From Sphingopyxis sp. CCNWLW2 (GTDB lineage: Bacteria; Pseudomonadota; Alphaproteobacteria; Sphingomonadales; Sphingomonadaceae), in NCBI RefSeq assembly GCF_037095755.1, contig NZ_JBAWKJ010000001.1, forward strand, positions 871,001-935,000: a stretch of 64,000 nt of DNA, read 5' to 3'. The notes beneath the pieces are model-generated. The model was given only the letters and a program-made list of their open reading frames with translations. It did not search any database and had not been told where the DNA came from. How positions within the stretch are numbered: the stretch's first letter is position 1; each line of letters begins with the position of its first letter. Of this stretch, positions 26,430 through 34,305 are shown in pieces. A program made the translations under genes and the position numbers.

Positions 26430-27149
26430 ATGACCTATGTTGAAGGATTTGTCGTCGCGGTGCCGACCGCGAACAAGGAAGCCTATCGCAAGCACGCCGC
26501 CGACGCGGCGCCGCTGTTCAAGGAATTCGGCGTCGCGCGCATGGTCGAATGCTGGGGCGACGACGTGCCCGACGGCAAGGTCAACGACTTCAAGGGCGCC
26601 GTGCAGGCGAAGCCCGACGAGACCGTCGTGTTCAGCTGGTTCGAATATCCCGACAAGGCGACGCGCGATGCCGCGAACCAAAAGATGATGAGCGACCCGC
26701 GCATGGAGCAAATGGGCGGCGAGATGCCGTTCGACGGCAAGCGGATGATCATCGGCGGTTTCGATTCGATCGTCGACGATCGCGGTGAAGGCCCGACCGG
26801 CTACGCCGACGGTTACATCGTGCCCGTTCCCGAGGGCAACAAGGAAGCCTATCGGGCGCTGGCGCAGAAGATGTCGGGCGTCTTCATCGACTATGGCGCA
26901 ACGCGCGTCGTCGAGGCGTGGGCCGACGATGTCCCCGACGGCAAGGTCACCGACTATGCGCGCGCCGCGCACAAGAAGGACGGCGAGACCGTCGTCTACA
27001 GCTGGGTCGAGTGGCCGAGCAAGGAAGCGCGCACCCAAGGCTGGGAAAAGATGATGGCCGACGAGCGGATGAAGGCCAGTTCCGAGAACACGCCGTTCGA
27101 TGGGCAGCGGATGGTCTATGGCGGCTTCGTGCCGATCGTCGAAGCCTGA
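26430..27149 (+). CDS. Double DUF1428 domain protein
   Basis: A 239-residue protein made of two homologous DUF1428 units, a dimeric ferredoxin-like barrel family normally about 115-120 residues long. Unit 1 starts MTYVEGFVVAVPTANKEAYR and unit 2 YADGYIVPVPEGNKEAYR near residue 120. Both have a WxDDVPDGKV motif and end in MPFDGKRM/TPFDGQRM followed by GGF. Function unknown; family members sit near VOC and SRPBCC genes. The fusion means one chain could form the barrel that usually needs two. Good AAGGAGAG upstream. Confidence 0.88.
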   Translation: MTYVEGFVVAVPTANKEAYRKHAADAAPLFKEFGVARMVECWGDDVPDGKVNDFKGAVQAKPDETVVFSWFEYPDKATRDAANQKMMSDPRMEQMGGEMPFDGKRMIIGGFDSIVDDRGEGPTGYADGYIVPVPEGNKEAYRALAQKMSGVFIDYGATRVVEAWADDVPDGKVTDYARAAHKKDGETVVYSWVEWPSKEARTQGWEKMMADERMKASSENTPFDGQRMVYGGFVPIVEA

Positions 27150-27352
27150 TCGCGACTGCTCCTCCCTGTGGCGAAGCCGTGGGGAGGGGGACCGCCGCGA
27201 AGCGGTGGTGGAGGGGCCGCGACGCTGCGCCATTGGCCCCTCCGTCAGCGCTGCGCCAAAGGCGCAGTTTATCCTGAGCGCCTGCAAGGCAGTCGAAGGG
27301 CGCTGCCACCTCCTCATCGCTGCGCGACAGGGAGGATCGAAAGGACAGACCG
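27150..27352. repeat. Intergenic repeat-like segment inside the GST/VOC cluster
   Basis: A 203-base gap, the longest within the cluster, filled with small palindromes: ACCGCCGCGAAGCGGTGGT near 27191, a GGCCCCTCC/GGAGGGGCC pair around it (27210-27244), and GCGCTGCGCCAAAGGCGC near 27247. No open frame looks coding. It is rich in the GGGGAGGGGGACC-type runs seen in sphingomonad dispersed repeats. Hairpins here could mark a processing or attenuation point splitting the array into two parts. Confidence 0.5.
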
Positions 27353-27991
27353 ATGATAAAACTCTACGGAACGCCCCCCACCCGCGCGCTGCGCGCGATG
27401 TGGCTCCTGAACGAACTCGACCTCGCGCACGAAATCGTCTCGATCGACCTCGGCGCCGGCGAGCAGCTGACGCCCGAATTTCTGGCGCTCAATCCCGCCG
27501 CGAAACTGCCGGTACTGGTCGACGGCGATCTGGTGGTGAGCGAATCGGCGGCTATCCAGCTCTATCTGGCCGATAAATATGGCGACCGCTTTCCCGGCGG
27601 CGGGCTGATCCCCGACACGCCCGAAGGCCGCGGCCAAATGTATCGCTGGCTGTTTTTCCTGATGACCGAAATCGAAGCGCCGCTGTGGCGGATTGCGTTG
27701 CACAGCTTTCTCTATGCACCCGACGAGCAATCGGCCGAGGAAATTGCGCTGGCGAGGCGCGATTGCAAACGGATGATCGCGATATTCGAACAGCATATGC
27801 AAGGGCGCGACTTTGTCGTCGGCGAGCGGGTGACGGTGGCCGATTTCAATGCCGCCTACACGCTCGATTGGGCCAAGCTGGAAGACATGCTGGACGATGC
27901 CCCCGCGCTCAGCGCCTATCTGAAGTCGATGTACGCGCGGCCCAGGGCGCCGGTGACCATCGCCAAGGCGATGGCGGAGCTGGAGACATGA
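27353..27991 (+). CDS. Glutathione S-transferase family protein
   Basis: A 212-residue GST: MIKLYGTPPTRALRAMWLLNEL start, NPAAKLPVLVDGDLVVSESAAIQLYLADKYG (cis-Pro and ESAAI glutathione contacts), and RVTVADFNAAYTLDW in the C-terminal domain. It differs from the tandem pair upstream by having a standard start without extension. Its stop overlaps the ATG of the next gene. Confidence 0.9.
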   Translation: MIKLYGTPPTRALRAMWLLNELDLAHEIVSIDLGAGEQLTPEFLALNPAAKLPVLVDGDLVVSESAAIQLYLADKYGDRFPGGGLIPDTPEGRGQMYRWLFFLMTEIEAPLWRIALHSFLYAPDEQSAEEIALARRDCKRMIAIFEQHMQGRDFVVGERVTVADFNAAYTLDWAKLEDMLDDAPALSAYLKSMYARPRAPVTIAKAMAELET

Positions 27992-28518
27992 CGCGCACCG
28001 CCTCGTGCCAGTGCGGCGCGGTGCGGCTGGAGCTCAGCGGCGAGCCGATCATGGCGGCGACCTGCTATTGCCATAGCTGCCAGCAAGCGGGCCGTGGCTT
28101 CGGCGCGCTTCCGGGTGCGCCGGAAGTCGTCGGCGCCGACGGCGGGACGCCCTATGTGCTGATGCGCAAGGACCGGCTGCAATGGCTGTCGGGATCGGAC
28201 CAGCTGGAGGAGCATCGGCTGAAACCCGATTCGCCGACGCGGCGGTTCGTCGCGCGCTGCTGCAACGCGCCGATCGCGCTCGAATTCACCAAGGGGCATT
28301 GGCTCAGCGTCTATTCGGGCCGCATTCCAGAGGCCGAGCGCCCGGCCGCCGAGATGCGGACGATCGTCGGCGACCGGCCCGACGGGGTCGAGCTGCCCGA
28401 CGACATCCCCAATTACCGAACGCCGTCAGGCAAGTTCATGTGGCGGCTGCTGACCGCATGGGCCGCGATGGGCTTTCGCGCCCCGCCGATCGAAGCGACG
28501 AAGGGATATGCACGATGA
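27988..28518 (+). CDS. GFA (CENP-V/glutathione-dependent formaldehyde-activating enzyme-like) protein
   Basis: A 176-residue protein with the zinc-binding cysteine set of the GFA/CENP-V fold: SCQCGAVRLELSGEP (C7, C9), CYCHSC (C26, C28, C31) and a later CC pair in RFVARCCNAP. Family members bind glutathione adducts, although the formaldehyde role of GFA is debated. ATG 27988 overlaps the GST stop (ATGA) and its own stop overlaps the next ATG, so three genes are coupled. The C-terminal 60 residues are less conserved. Confidence 0.85.
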   Translation: MTRTASCQCGAVRLELSGEPIMAATCYCHSCQQAGRGFGALPGAPEVVGADGGTPYVLMRKDRLQWLSGSDQLEEHRLKPDSPTRRFVARCCNAPIALEFTKGHWLSVYSGRIPEAERPAAEMRTIVGDRPDGVELPDDIPNYRTPSGKFMWRLLTAWAAMGFRAPPIEATKGYAR

Positions 28519-28814
28519 GCAAGACCGTCGAACGCACCGAGATGCGCAGCATAACCAGCCCCGATTTCACGATGCAGGTCGACAAGGCGAAATATGACGC
28601 GATGCGCGATGCGCTGATCGCGGCAGTCCCGAAGGACAAACCCGGGCTGACGGTCGCCGAGGTCAAGGAACGCGTGCTGCCCTTGCTCCCCGAGAATCTG
28701 TTCCCCGGCGGCGCTAAGGCGGGCTGGTGGCTGAAGGGCGTTCAGCTCGATCTTGAGGCGCGTGGGCTGATCGCGCGCGAAAATGTGAAGCCGCTGCGGC
28801 TGCACCGGCTATAA
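28515..28814 (+). CDS. Small protein of unknown function
   Basis: A 99-residue hydrophilic protein that I do not recognise. It starts MSKTVERTEMRSITSPDF, and the middle (TVAEVKERVLPLLPENLFPGGAKAGWWLKGVQLDLEARGLI) looks like a small winged-helix or similar helical fold, suggesting nucleic-acid or protein contact. Codon use is like its neighbours, and it overlaps the GFA gene by an ATGA, so it is very likely expressed. No function can be assigned. Confidence 0.7.
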   Translation: MSKTVERTEMRSITSPDFTMQVDKAKYDAMRDALIAAVPKDKPGLTVAEVKERVLPLLPENLFPGGAKAGWWLKGVQLDLEARGLIARENVKPLRLHRL

Positions 28815-28837
28815 GCACCCAAATAAGGAAGCAGGCC

Positions 28838-29554
28838 ATGCAACATCTGTCCTTCCCGAACGAGAGCACCGCCTATCGCGCCGCGCGCGCCGAGCTGCTC
28901 GCCGACGAGATCGCGCTGCGCCGCCAGATCGAGGCGGTCGCCGCCAAGCGCCGCGCGCTGCCGCCGGGCGGGGCGGTGCCCGAGGATTATAGCTTCGAAC
29001 GCATCGGCGCATATCAGCGTCCCGAGCGGGTGAAGCTGTCCGAACTGTTCGCGGGCAAGCCGAGCATCATCCTGCAAAGCTTCATGTTCGGGGCCGAGCG
29101 CGACAAGCCGTGCAACGGCTGCACCCATATGCTCGACGCGATCGACGGTAGCGCGCGTCATGTCGGACAGCGTGCGCCCTTTTACGTTGTCGCCAAGTCG
29201 CCGATCGCGCGGCTCGAGGCCTGGGCGAAGGAGCGGCGCTGGCCGCACCTCATCTTTCTGTCGGACGTCGATGGCCGCTATTCGGCCGATTATTTCGGCG
29301 ACACGTCGAAACTGACCGGCGCCAAGCGCGCCGAGCATGGCGTGAAACCCGGCGAGGATTGGGACGAGACGATCTTCAACGTCTTCCGCAAGGACGGCGA
29401 CAGCATCCGCCACGTCTGGGCGAGCGAGATGGCCTATGCGCCCGGGGATCCCGGCCAGCACCACCGCGCGGGCGACCTCGTCGATCCGCTCTGGGGCCTG
29501 CTCGACATGACGCCCGAGGGGCGCGGCGACTGGTTTCCCAGCCTGACCTATTGA
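28838..29554 (+). CDS. DUF899 family thioredoxin-like protein
   Basis: A 238-residue DUF899 protein. An N-terminal helical part rich in Arg/Ala (1-45) is followed by a thioredoxin-like fold with LQSFMFGAERDKPCNGCTHMLDAIDG, where CNGC occupies the position of a redox CXXC. WDETIFNVFRKDGDSIRHVWASEMAY precedes the conserved DLVDPLWGLLDMTPEGRG end. Function unproven; the family is usually described as thioredoxin-like and occurs near stress and detoxification genes. AATAAGGAAG precedes the ATG. Confidence 0.87.
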   Translation: MQHLSFPNESTAYRAARAELLADEIALRRQIEAVAAKRRALPPGGAVPEDYSFERIGAYQRPERVKLSELFAGKPSIILQSFMFGAERDKPCNGCTHMLDAIDGSARHVGQRAPFYVVAKSPIARLEAWAKERRWPHLIFLSDVDGRYSADYFGDTSKLTGAKRAEHGVKPGEDWDETIFNVFRKDGDSIRHVWASEMAYAPGDPGQHHRAGDLVDPLWGLLDMTPEGRGDWFPSLTY

Positions 29555-29578
29555 GACCGAGGAAAGAGGAGAGAGACG

Positions 29579-30367
29579 ATGGCATCCAATTTCATCTGGT
29601 ACGAGCTGATGACACCCGATCCCGCGGGCGCGGCGCGCTTCTATGGCGCGGTGGTCGGCTGGACGATTGCCGCCGAACGCGACCCGTCGGCCGGTGACGT
29701 CGATTATCGCATGATCGCCCGCAGCGACGGCGGCAACGCGGGCGGGGTGCTCGCGCTGGGTGCCGACATGCTCGCGGGCGGCGCACGCCCCGGCTGGCTC
29801 GGCTATCTCGAGGTCGCCGACGTCGATGCCGCGATCGATGCGATCAAGGCCGATGGCGGCGCGGTGCACATGCCCGCGACCGACCTGCCCGTCGGACGCA
29901 TCGCGATGGTCAGCGATCCGCAAGGCGCGCATTTCTATATCATGGACCCGGTGCCCCCGCCGGGGTCCGAAGGCATGGAAAGCGACGTGTTTTCGGTCAC
30001 CGAAGCGCAGCATGTGCGCTGGAACGAACTCGCGACCTCCGACTCCGATGCCGCGATCGCCTTCTACAAAAAGCATTTCGGCTGGGGGCAGGAGGGCGAG
30101 ATGGATATGGGTCCGCTCGGCGCCTACCGCTTCCTCCAGCGCGGCGAGGTGATGATCGGCGCGGTGATGCCGCTGATGGAGGGCTATCCGGTGCCGGTGT
30201 GGAATTTCTACATCGGCGTCGACGACATCGACCGCGCGCACGCCGCGGTGACCGCGAACGGCGGCACGATCACCAGCGAACCGATGGAAATCCCCGGCGG
30301 CGAATATGCGATGAACGCGATCGACCCGCAGGGCGCGCCCATCGGCTTCGTCGGCCCCCGCAAATAG
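29579..30367 (+). CDS. Two-domain VOC protein
   Basis: A 262-residue protein of two VOC units: FIWYELMTPDPAGAARFYGAVVGW (residues 5-28) and VRWNELATSDSDAAIAFYKKHFGW (about 142-165), each followed by the four-strand module and a D-PxG turn (VSDPQGAHFYIM; AIDPQGAPIGFVG). The layout matches two-domain glyoxalase-like proteins of actinobacteria and alphaproteobacteria. Substrate unknown. AGGAGAGAGACG precedes the ATG. Confidence 0.89.
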   Translation: MASNFIWYELMTPDPAGAARFYGAVVGWTIAAERDPSAGDVDYRMIARSDGGNAGGVLALGADMLAGGARPGWLGYLEVADVDAAIDAIKADGGAVHMPATDLPVGRIAMVSDPQGAHFYIMDPVPPPGSEGMESDVFSVTEAQHVRWNELATSDSDAAIAFYKKHFGWGQEGEMDMGPLGAYRFLQRGEVMIGAVMPLMEGYPVPVWNFYIGVDDIDRAHAAVTANGGTITSEPMEIPGGEYAMNAIDPQGAPIGFVGPRK

Positions 30368-30383
30368 ACAAAGGAGAGAGAGG

Positions 30384-30794
30384 ATGGACAACCAGGGCCC
30401 GACGACGGGACTGACCCCGCATATCGCCATCGCCGACAAGCGCGCGAGCGAGGCGATCGATTTTTACATCAAGGCGTTCGGCGCGACCGAGAATATGCGC
30501 ATGCCCGCCGACGATGGTGTGCGGCTGATGCACGCGCACCTGACAATCAACGGCGCGTCGCTGATGATGCACGACGAATTTCCCGAATATGTCAGCGAAC
30601 CGTCCGGCAAGCCCGATGGCGTGACCTTGCACCTGCACGTCGACGACGCCGACGCCTGGTTCGACCGCGCGGTCGCCGCCGGCGCGACGGTGGTCATGCC
30701 GCTCGACAATATGTTCTGGGGGGACCGCTACGGCCAGATCAAGGATCCGTTCGGCCATCAATGGTCGATCGGCGCGCCGATCAAGGGAGAGTGA
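30384..30794 (+). CDS. VOC protein, PhnB/YvbT-like
   Basis: A 136-residue VOC protein of the PhnB-like group: GLTPHIAIADKRASEAIDFYIKAFGATE start, LMHAHLTINGASLMMHDEF in the middle, and DRYGQIKDPFGHQWSIG at the end. Function unknown despite the historical link to phosphonate genes. Spaced 16 bases from the previous gene, with AAAGGAGAGAG. Confidence 0.9.
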   Translation: MDNQGPTTGLTPHIAIADKRASEAIDFYIKAFGATENMRMPADDGVRLMHAHLTINGASLMMHDEFPEYVSEPSGKPDGVTLHLHVDDADAWFDRAVAAGATVVMPLDNMFWGDRYGQIKDPFGHQWSIGAPIKGE

Positions 30795-30796
30795 AA

Positions 30797-31309
30797 ATGA
30801 CGAACCAACCGACAAGCCAGCCCGTGACCCTCTGCCTCTGGTACGACAAGGATGCCGAGGAAGCCGCGAATTTCTATGCCGCGACCTTCCCGAACAGCAG
30901 CGTGGGCGCGGTCCACCGGTCACCCAGCGACAATCCGAGCGGCAAGGAAGGCGACGCGCTGACCGTCGACTTCACCCTGCTCGGCATATCGTGCATCGGG
31001 CTCAACGGCGGCCCCGCCTTCAAGCATAGCGAAGCCTTTTCGTTCCAGGTCCATACCGACACGCAGGAGGAAACCGACCGTTACTGGAACGCGATCGTCG
31101 GTAACGGCGGACAGGAAAGCATGTGCGGCTGGTGCAAGGACAAATGGGGCCTGAGCTGGCAGATCACCCCGCGCGCGCTGACCGACGCGGCGATGGGCGG
31201 CGACCCCGCGGCCGCCAAACGCGCCTTCGAGGCGATGATGACGATGAAGAAGATCGATATCGCGACGATCGAGGCCGCGGTGCGGGGCGAAGCCGTTGGC
31301 GCGGCGTAG
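30797..31309 (+). CDS. VOC protein, 3-demethylubiquinone-9 3-methyltransferase-like group
   Basis: A 170-residue VOC protein of the group misleadingly named 3-dmu-9_3-mt: VTLCLWYDKDAEEAANFYAATFPNSSVG, GGPAFKHSEAFSFQVHTDTQEETDRYW, GWCKDKWGLSWQITPRAL. It is not a methyltransferase by fold. GGGAGAG lies upstream of ATG 30797. The preceding in-frame codons to 30761 belong to the neighbour in another frame. It overlaps the next gene by 14 bases. Confidence 0.88.
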   Translation: MTNQPTSQPVTLCLWYDKDAEEAANFYAATFPNSSVGAVHRSPSDNPSGKEGDALTVDFTLLGISCIGLNGGPAFKHSEAFSFQVHTDTQEETDRYWNAIVGNGGQESMCGWCKDKWGLSWQITPRALTDAAMGGDPAAAKRAFEAMMTMKKIDIATIEAAVRGEAVGAA

Positions 31310-31748
31310 CCCGGCGCTCTTCGCCTGGCTGCTCTGCGGTACGCTCGACATCGTCTATGCGGCGGTGTCGAGCGTCGTGCAGGGGGGCACCGTCTCTTCG
31401 ATGCTCCACGCGGTCGCGAGCGGGCCGTTCGGCGACGCCGCGCGCGGCTGGGGCATCGGCGGCGATATCGCGGGGCTCGCAACGCATTTTGCGATCATGG
31501 GCGCGATGGTGGCTACATGGTTCTTCGTCGCGCGGCGCTGGACCGCGCTCGCCGCCTGGCCCTGGTGGCTCACCGGCACGCTCTATGGGCTGCTGCTCTA
31601 TGTCATTATGAACGGAATCGTGCTGCCGCTCCGCTTCGGAGTGCCCTTTCCGCCGGCCGACCTTGTCAAAGGCGCGGTCGCGCTGTTCCCGCATATTTTC
31701 TTCGTCGGCTGGCCGCTCGCCTGGCTGACGCGCAAGGATGATAATTGA
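31296..31748 (+). CDS. Four-helix integral membrane protein
   Basis: A 150-residue protein with about four transmembrane helices (5-25, 57-80, 88-110, 122-142). The pattern PALFAWLLCGTLDIVYA...GGDIAGLATHFAIMGAMVATWFFVARR...HIFFVGWPLAWLTRK resembles a common uncharacterised small membrane protein family of proteobacteria. Start is TTG 31296, inside the preceding gene; no better start is available without losing helix 1. Its stop shares a base with the next ATG. Confidence 0.72.
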   Translation: MARRSPALFAWLLCGTLDIVYAAVSSVVQGGTVSSMLHAVASGPFGDAARGWGIGGDIAGLATHFAIMGAMVATWFFVARRWTALAAWPWWLTGTLYGLLLYVIMNGIVLPLRFGVPFPPADLVKGAVALFPHIFFVGWPLAWLTRKDDN

Positions 31749-32401
31749 TGCTGATCTACTATGGCCACCCCTTCTCCTCCTACACCTGGAAAGTGCTGAT
31801 CGCGCTGTACGAGAAGGGGGTCGAGTTCGACTATCGCTCGGTCGATCCGGCGTTCCCGGACCATATGCCCGAGCTGAAAGCGCACTGGCCGGTCGGGCAG
31901 TTCCCGCTGCTCGTCCACGACGGCGTTCCCTATTTCGAATCGTCGATCATCATCGAATATCTCGACCGGCTGGCACCCGAGCCGCGCCTGATCCCGGCGG
32001 ATTTCGACGCGGCACTGAAGGTCCGGCTGTTCGACCGTGTCTTCGACAATCATGTCATGGGCCGGATGCAGGCCGTGGTCGCCGACGCGATCCGCGGGCC
32101 CGAAAATCACGTGCCGATGATCGTCGAGCAGTCGAAGGCCGCGCTCGATACCATCTATGGCTGGCTCGACAAGGAACTGGCGGGCGGCGGCTGGGCGACG
32201 CCCCATGGCTTCACCATGGCCGATTGTGCCGCGGCACCTTCGCTTTTCTACGCCGACTGGGTTCATCAAATCCCGGAGACATACGAAAATCTGCGCGCCT
32301 ATCGCGCGCGGCTGCTCGCGCATCCGACGGTTTCGCGCTGCGTCGAGGAAGCGCGGCCTTATCGGCCCTATTTTCCGCTCGGCGCGCCCGACCGCGATTA
32401 A
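31748..32401 (+). CDS. Glutathione S-transferase family protein
   Basis: A 217-residue GST: MLIYYGHPFSSYTWKVLIALYEKG start with Ser residues at the catalytic position (HPFSSYT), VGQFPLLVHDGVPYFESSIIIEYLD and GFTMADCAAAPSLFYADW. ATG 31748 overlaps the TGA of the membrane protein gene (TGATG). The fourth GST of the cluster, it is not closely similar to the tandem pair. Confidence 0.9.
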   Translation: MLIYYGHPFSSYTWKVLIALYEKGVEFDYRSVDPAFPDHMPELKAHWPVGQFPLLVHDGVPYFESSIIIEYLDRLAPEPRLIPADFDAALKVRLFDRVFDNHVMGRMQAVVADAIRGPENHVPMIVEQSKAALDTIYGWLDKELAGGGWATPHGFTMADCAAAPSLFYADWVHQIPETYENLRAYRARLLAHPTVSRCVEEARPYRPYFPLGAPDRD

Positions 32402-32405
32402 GCCA

Positions 32406-32795
32406 ATGGCGGTCGAGCTCAATCACACGATCATCTGGTGCCGCGACAAGCTCGCGTCCTCGGCCTTCCTCGCCGACATGTTCGCGCTCGCCCCGCCCCA
32501 ACCCTTCCTGCATTTCATGGTCGTCCGGCTCGCAAACCATGTCTCGGTCGATTTCATGCAGAAGGACGGGCCGGTCGCGCCGCAGCATTATGCCTTTCTG
32601 GTCAGCGAAACCGAATTCGACGGCGTGATGGGTCAGCTTGCGGCGCGCGGGCTCGACTATTGGGCCGACCCGGCGCGGACCCGGCCGGGCGAGATCAATC
32701 GCCATTTCGGCGGGCGCGGCGTCTATTTCGCCGATCCCGACGGCCATTTGCTCGAAGCGATCACGACGCCCTATGGCACCGAAGGCGAGCTCTAG
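32406..32795 (+). CDS. VOC protein
   Basis: A 129-residue single-domain glyoxalase-fold protein: VELNHTIIWCRDKLASSAFLADMF start with His at the metal position, PQHYAFLVSETEF in the middle, and VYFADPDGHLLEAITTPYG with the terminal metal Glu. A complete H-H-E metal triad is plausible, so this member may be a true metalloenzyme. It starts four bases after the GST stop and is the last gene of the array. Confidence 0.9.
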   Translation: MAVELNHTIIWCRDKLASSAFLADMFALAPPQPFLHFMVVRLANHVSVDFMQKDGPVAPQHYAFLVSETEFDGVMGQLAARGLDYWADPARTRPGEINRHFGGRGVYFADPDGHLLEAITTPYGTEGEL

Positions 32796-32879
32796 CGCAA
32801 TTGTACCGGATCGCGGTTAACGGCGCGCTGACGCTGCCTCTTTGCCATTTGATAGGCGCGCACGCGCGAAGGCGGACCC

Positions 32880-33677
32880 ATGGTTTCGCCGTCCGCCTTC
32901 GCCCGCACACTCATCGTCGCCGCTTTGGCGGCGGTGCTCGCGTTCGCGCCGGCGCATGCGCAGCAGGTCGTGACGATCACCACCACGACGGTGACCTGGA
33001 CCTATGACGATGCCGGAGACGAAGAGGGCGCCGCCGATAGTGACGGGGGCGTCATCGACGAAGGCGCCGCGCTGCTGGGTGACGAGGCGCTCGCCGAGGA
33101 TGCCGATTTCGCGGCGACGCGGCGCTATGCCCCCGCCGCGACGCTCGCGACGCTCGGCCATGCCAAGGCACGCTTCGGCCCCTTTTCGGTAATCGATGGC
33201 GCGACCGTCCGCATGGCGGGCGACGTCACCTCGGCAACGCCGCGCCAGTTCGCGGCGATGCTCGCGGCCTATCCGGGGCTCAAGCGGCTTGAGATGACCG
33301 ACTGCCCCGGCAGCCTCGACGAGGAAGCGAATCTGATCCTCGCGCGCGCGATCCGCCGTCAGGGCATGGAAACCGTGGTTCCGGTGGGCGGCTCGATCCG
33401 CTCGGGCGCGGTCGAGCTCTGGCTCGCGGGCGTCACCCGCCGCGCTGCGCCCGATGCCGAATTCGGTGTCCACAGCTGGGCCGACGAATATGGCCGCGAG
33501 GCGAACGACTATCCCGCGAACGATCCGGTCCACGCCGAATATCTCGGCTATTACCGTGAAATGGGGCTGAACGACGCCAAGGCGCGCGCCTTTTACGCGC
33601 TGACCAACAGCACGCCGTTCGACGACGTCCGCTATCTGACGCGCGACGATATGGCGCGGTTTGTGGCGCTCGACTGA
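32880..33677 (+). CDS. Exported protein, ClpP/COG3904-like
   Basis: A 265-residue protein with a signal peptide (about 1-27, ending AHAQ), an acidic low-complexity linker (residues 42-75), and a domain resembling the periplasmic ClpP-like COG3904 family: FSVIDGATVRMAGDVTSATPRQFAAMLAAYPGLKRLEMTDCPGSLDEEANLILARAIRR...GGSIRSGAVELWLAG. The serine after GGSIRSGA fits the expected nucleophile region, but catalysis is unproven. It lies 85 bases after the VOC array and may be transcribed separately. Confidence 0.6.
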   Translation: MVSPSAFARTLIVAALAAVLAFAPAHAQQVVTITTTTVTWTYDDAGDEEGAADSDGGVIDEGAALLGDEALAEDADFAATRRYAPAATLATLGHAKARFGPFSVIDGATVRMAGDVTSATPRQFAAMLAAYPGLKRLEMTDCPGSLDEEANLILARAIRRQGMETVVPVGGSIRSGAVELWLAGVTRRAAPDAEFGVHSWADEYGREANDYPANDPVHAEYLGYYREMGLNDAKARAFYALTNSTPFDDVRYLTRDDMARFVALD

Positions 33678-33711
33678 ATGTCGTCGCAACTGCGTTCGTA
33701 AAGGCAGCTAA

Positions 33712-33816
33712 CGACCGGTAGCTGCCTTATCGATCATCGTCACCCCGGACTTGATCCGGGGCCTGCCTTCTTGAAGGAAAAGGCGGGTCCCGGGTCAAGC
33801 CTGGGATGACGGAAGT
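33712..33816. repeat. Dispersed REP-like repeat, copy A
   Basis: About 105 bases that match the segment at 47054-47158 almost base for base. The core (33738-33811) runs from CGTCACCCCGGACTTGATCC to GGGATGACG and differs from the other copy at only two positions. The core arms are inverted and related to the perfect palindrome at 34936. It lies between the COG3904-like gene and the PGPGW-type gene. Confidence 0.88.
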
Positions 33817-33930
33817 CGAGTGGCGCTACGACCGCTTCCCACCCCATTCCCGCCGCTCGCGGTCATCAACCTACGCGCGCCAAGCTGCATTAGCCTTGTA
33901 ACACGCCGCACGCTCCCCCACATCGCCTCT

Positions 33931-34260
33931 ATGGCGAAACGCAGCCTCTACCAGCGATTGCGATCGAACCCGCGGGTGCGGACGGCGTTGTTCGTCCTCG
34001 GCGTGCTGCTGATGATCGCCGCGCCGCTGCTCGGTCCGCTGCCGGGGCCGGGCTTTGTCATCCTGTTTCCCGCGGGATTGATGCTGGCGTTGCAGAACAG
34101 CGAATGGGCGAAGCGCGTCTATGTCCGCTTCAAGCGGCGCCACCCGCGCTACGCCGGCTGGACCGACCGGTTGATGCGGCGTACCAGCGCGGCGCGGCGG
34201 CGCGAGCGCGAGGCGCTGGAGGCAGCCGATGGCGAAACGCCCGAAAAACCGCCGCAATGA
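33931..34260 (+). CDS. PGPGW-type small transmembrane protein
   Basis: A 109-residue protein with a basic head (MAKRSLYQRLRSNPRVRT), two adjoining hydrophobic segments (about 19-55) around LLGPLPGPGFVILFPAGLMLALQNSEWAKR, and a basic soluble tail. The PGPG motif and layout match the putative transmembrane PGPGW family, of unknown function. Start ATG 33931 is chosen because upstream codons have no homologous character. Directly upstream of rpmH. Confidence 0.78.
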   Translation: MAKRSLYQRLRSNPRVRTALFVLGVLLMIAAPLLGPLPGPGFVILFPAGLMLALQNSEWAKRVYVRFKRRHPRYAGWTDRLMRRTSAARRREREALEAADGETPEKPPQ

Positions 34261-34263
34261 TGA

Positions 34264-34291
34264 TTGACTTTGCCCCGACTCTCGCTTATCC
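34264..34291 (+). promoter_or_regulatory. rpmH: Candidate promoter before rpmH
   Basis: TTGACT at 34264-34269 and TTATCC at 34286-34291, separated by 16 bases, lie across the end of the PGPGW gene. This is a reasonable sigma-70-like pair for the rpmH-rnpA-yidD-yidC operon, but the hairpin with a T-run just downstream (34306-34333) would then be inside the leader. Based on consensus matching only. Confidence 0.3.
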
Positions 34292-34305
34292 GCGCCCCCA
34301 TCAGT

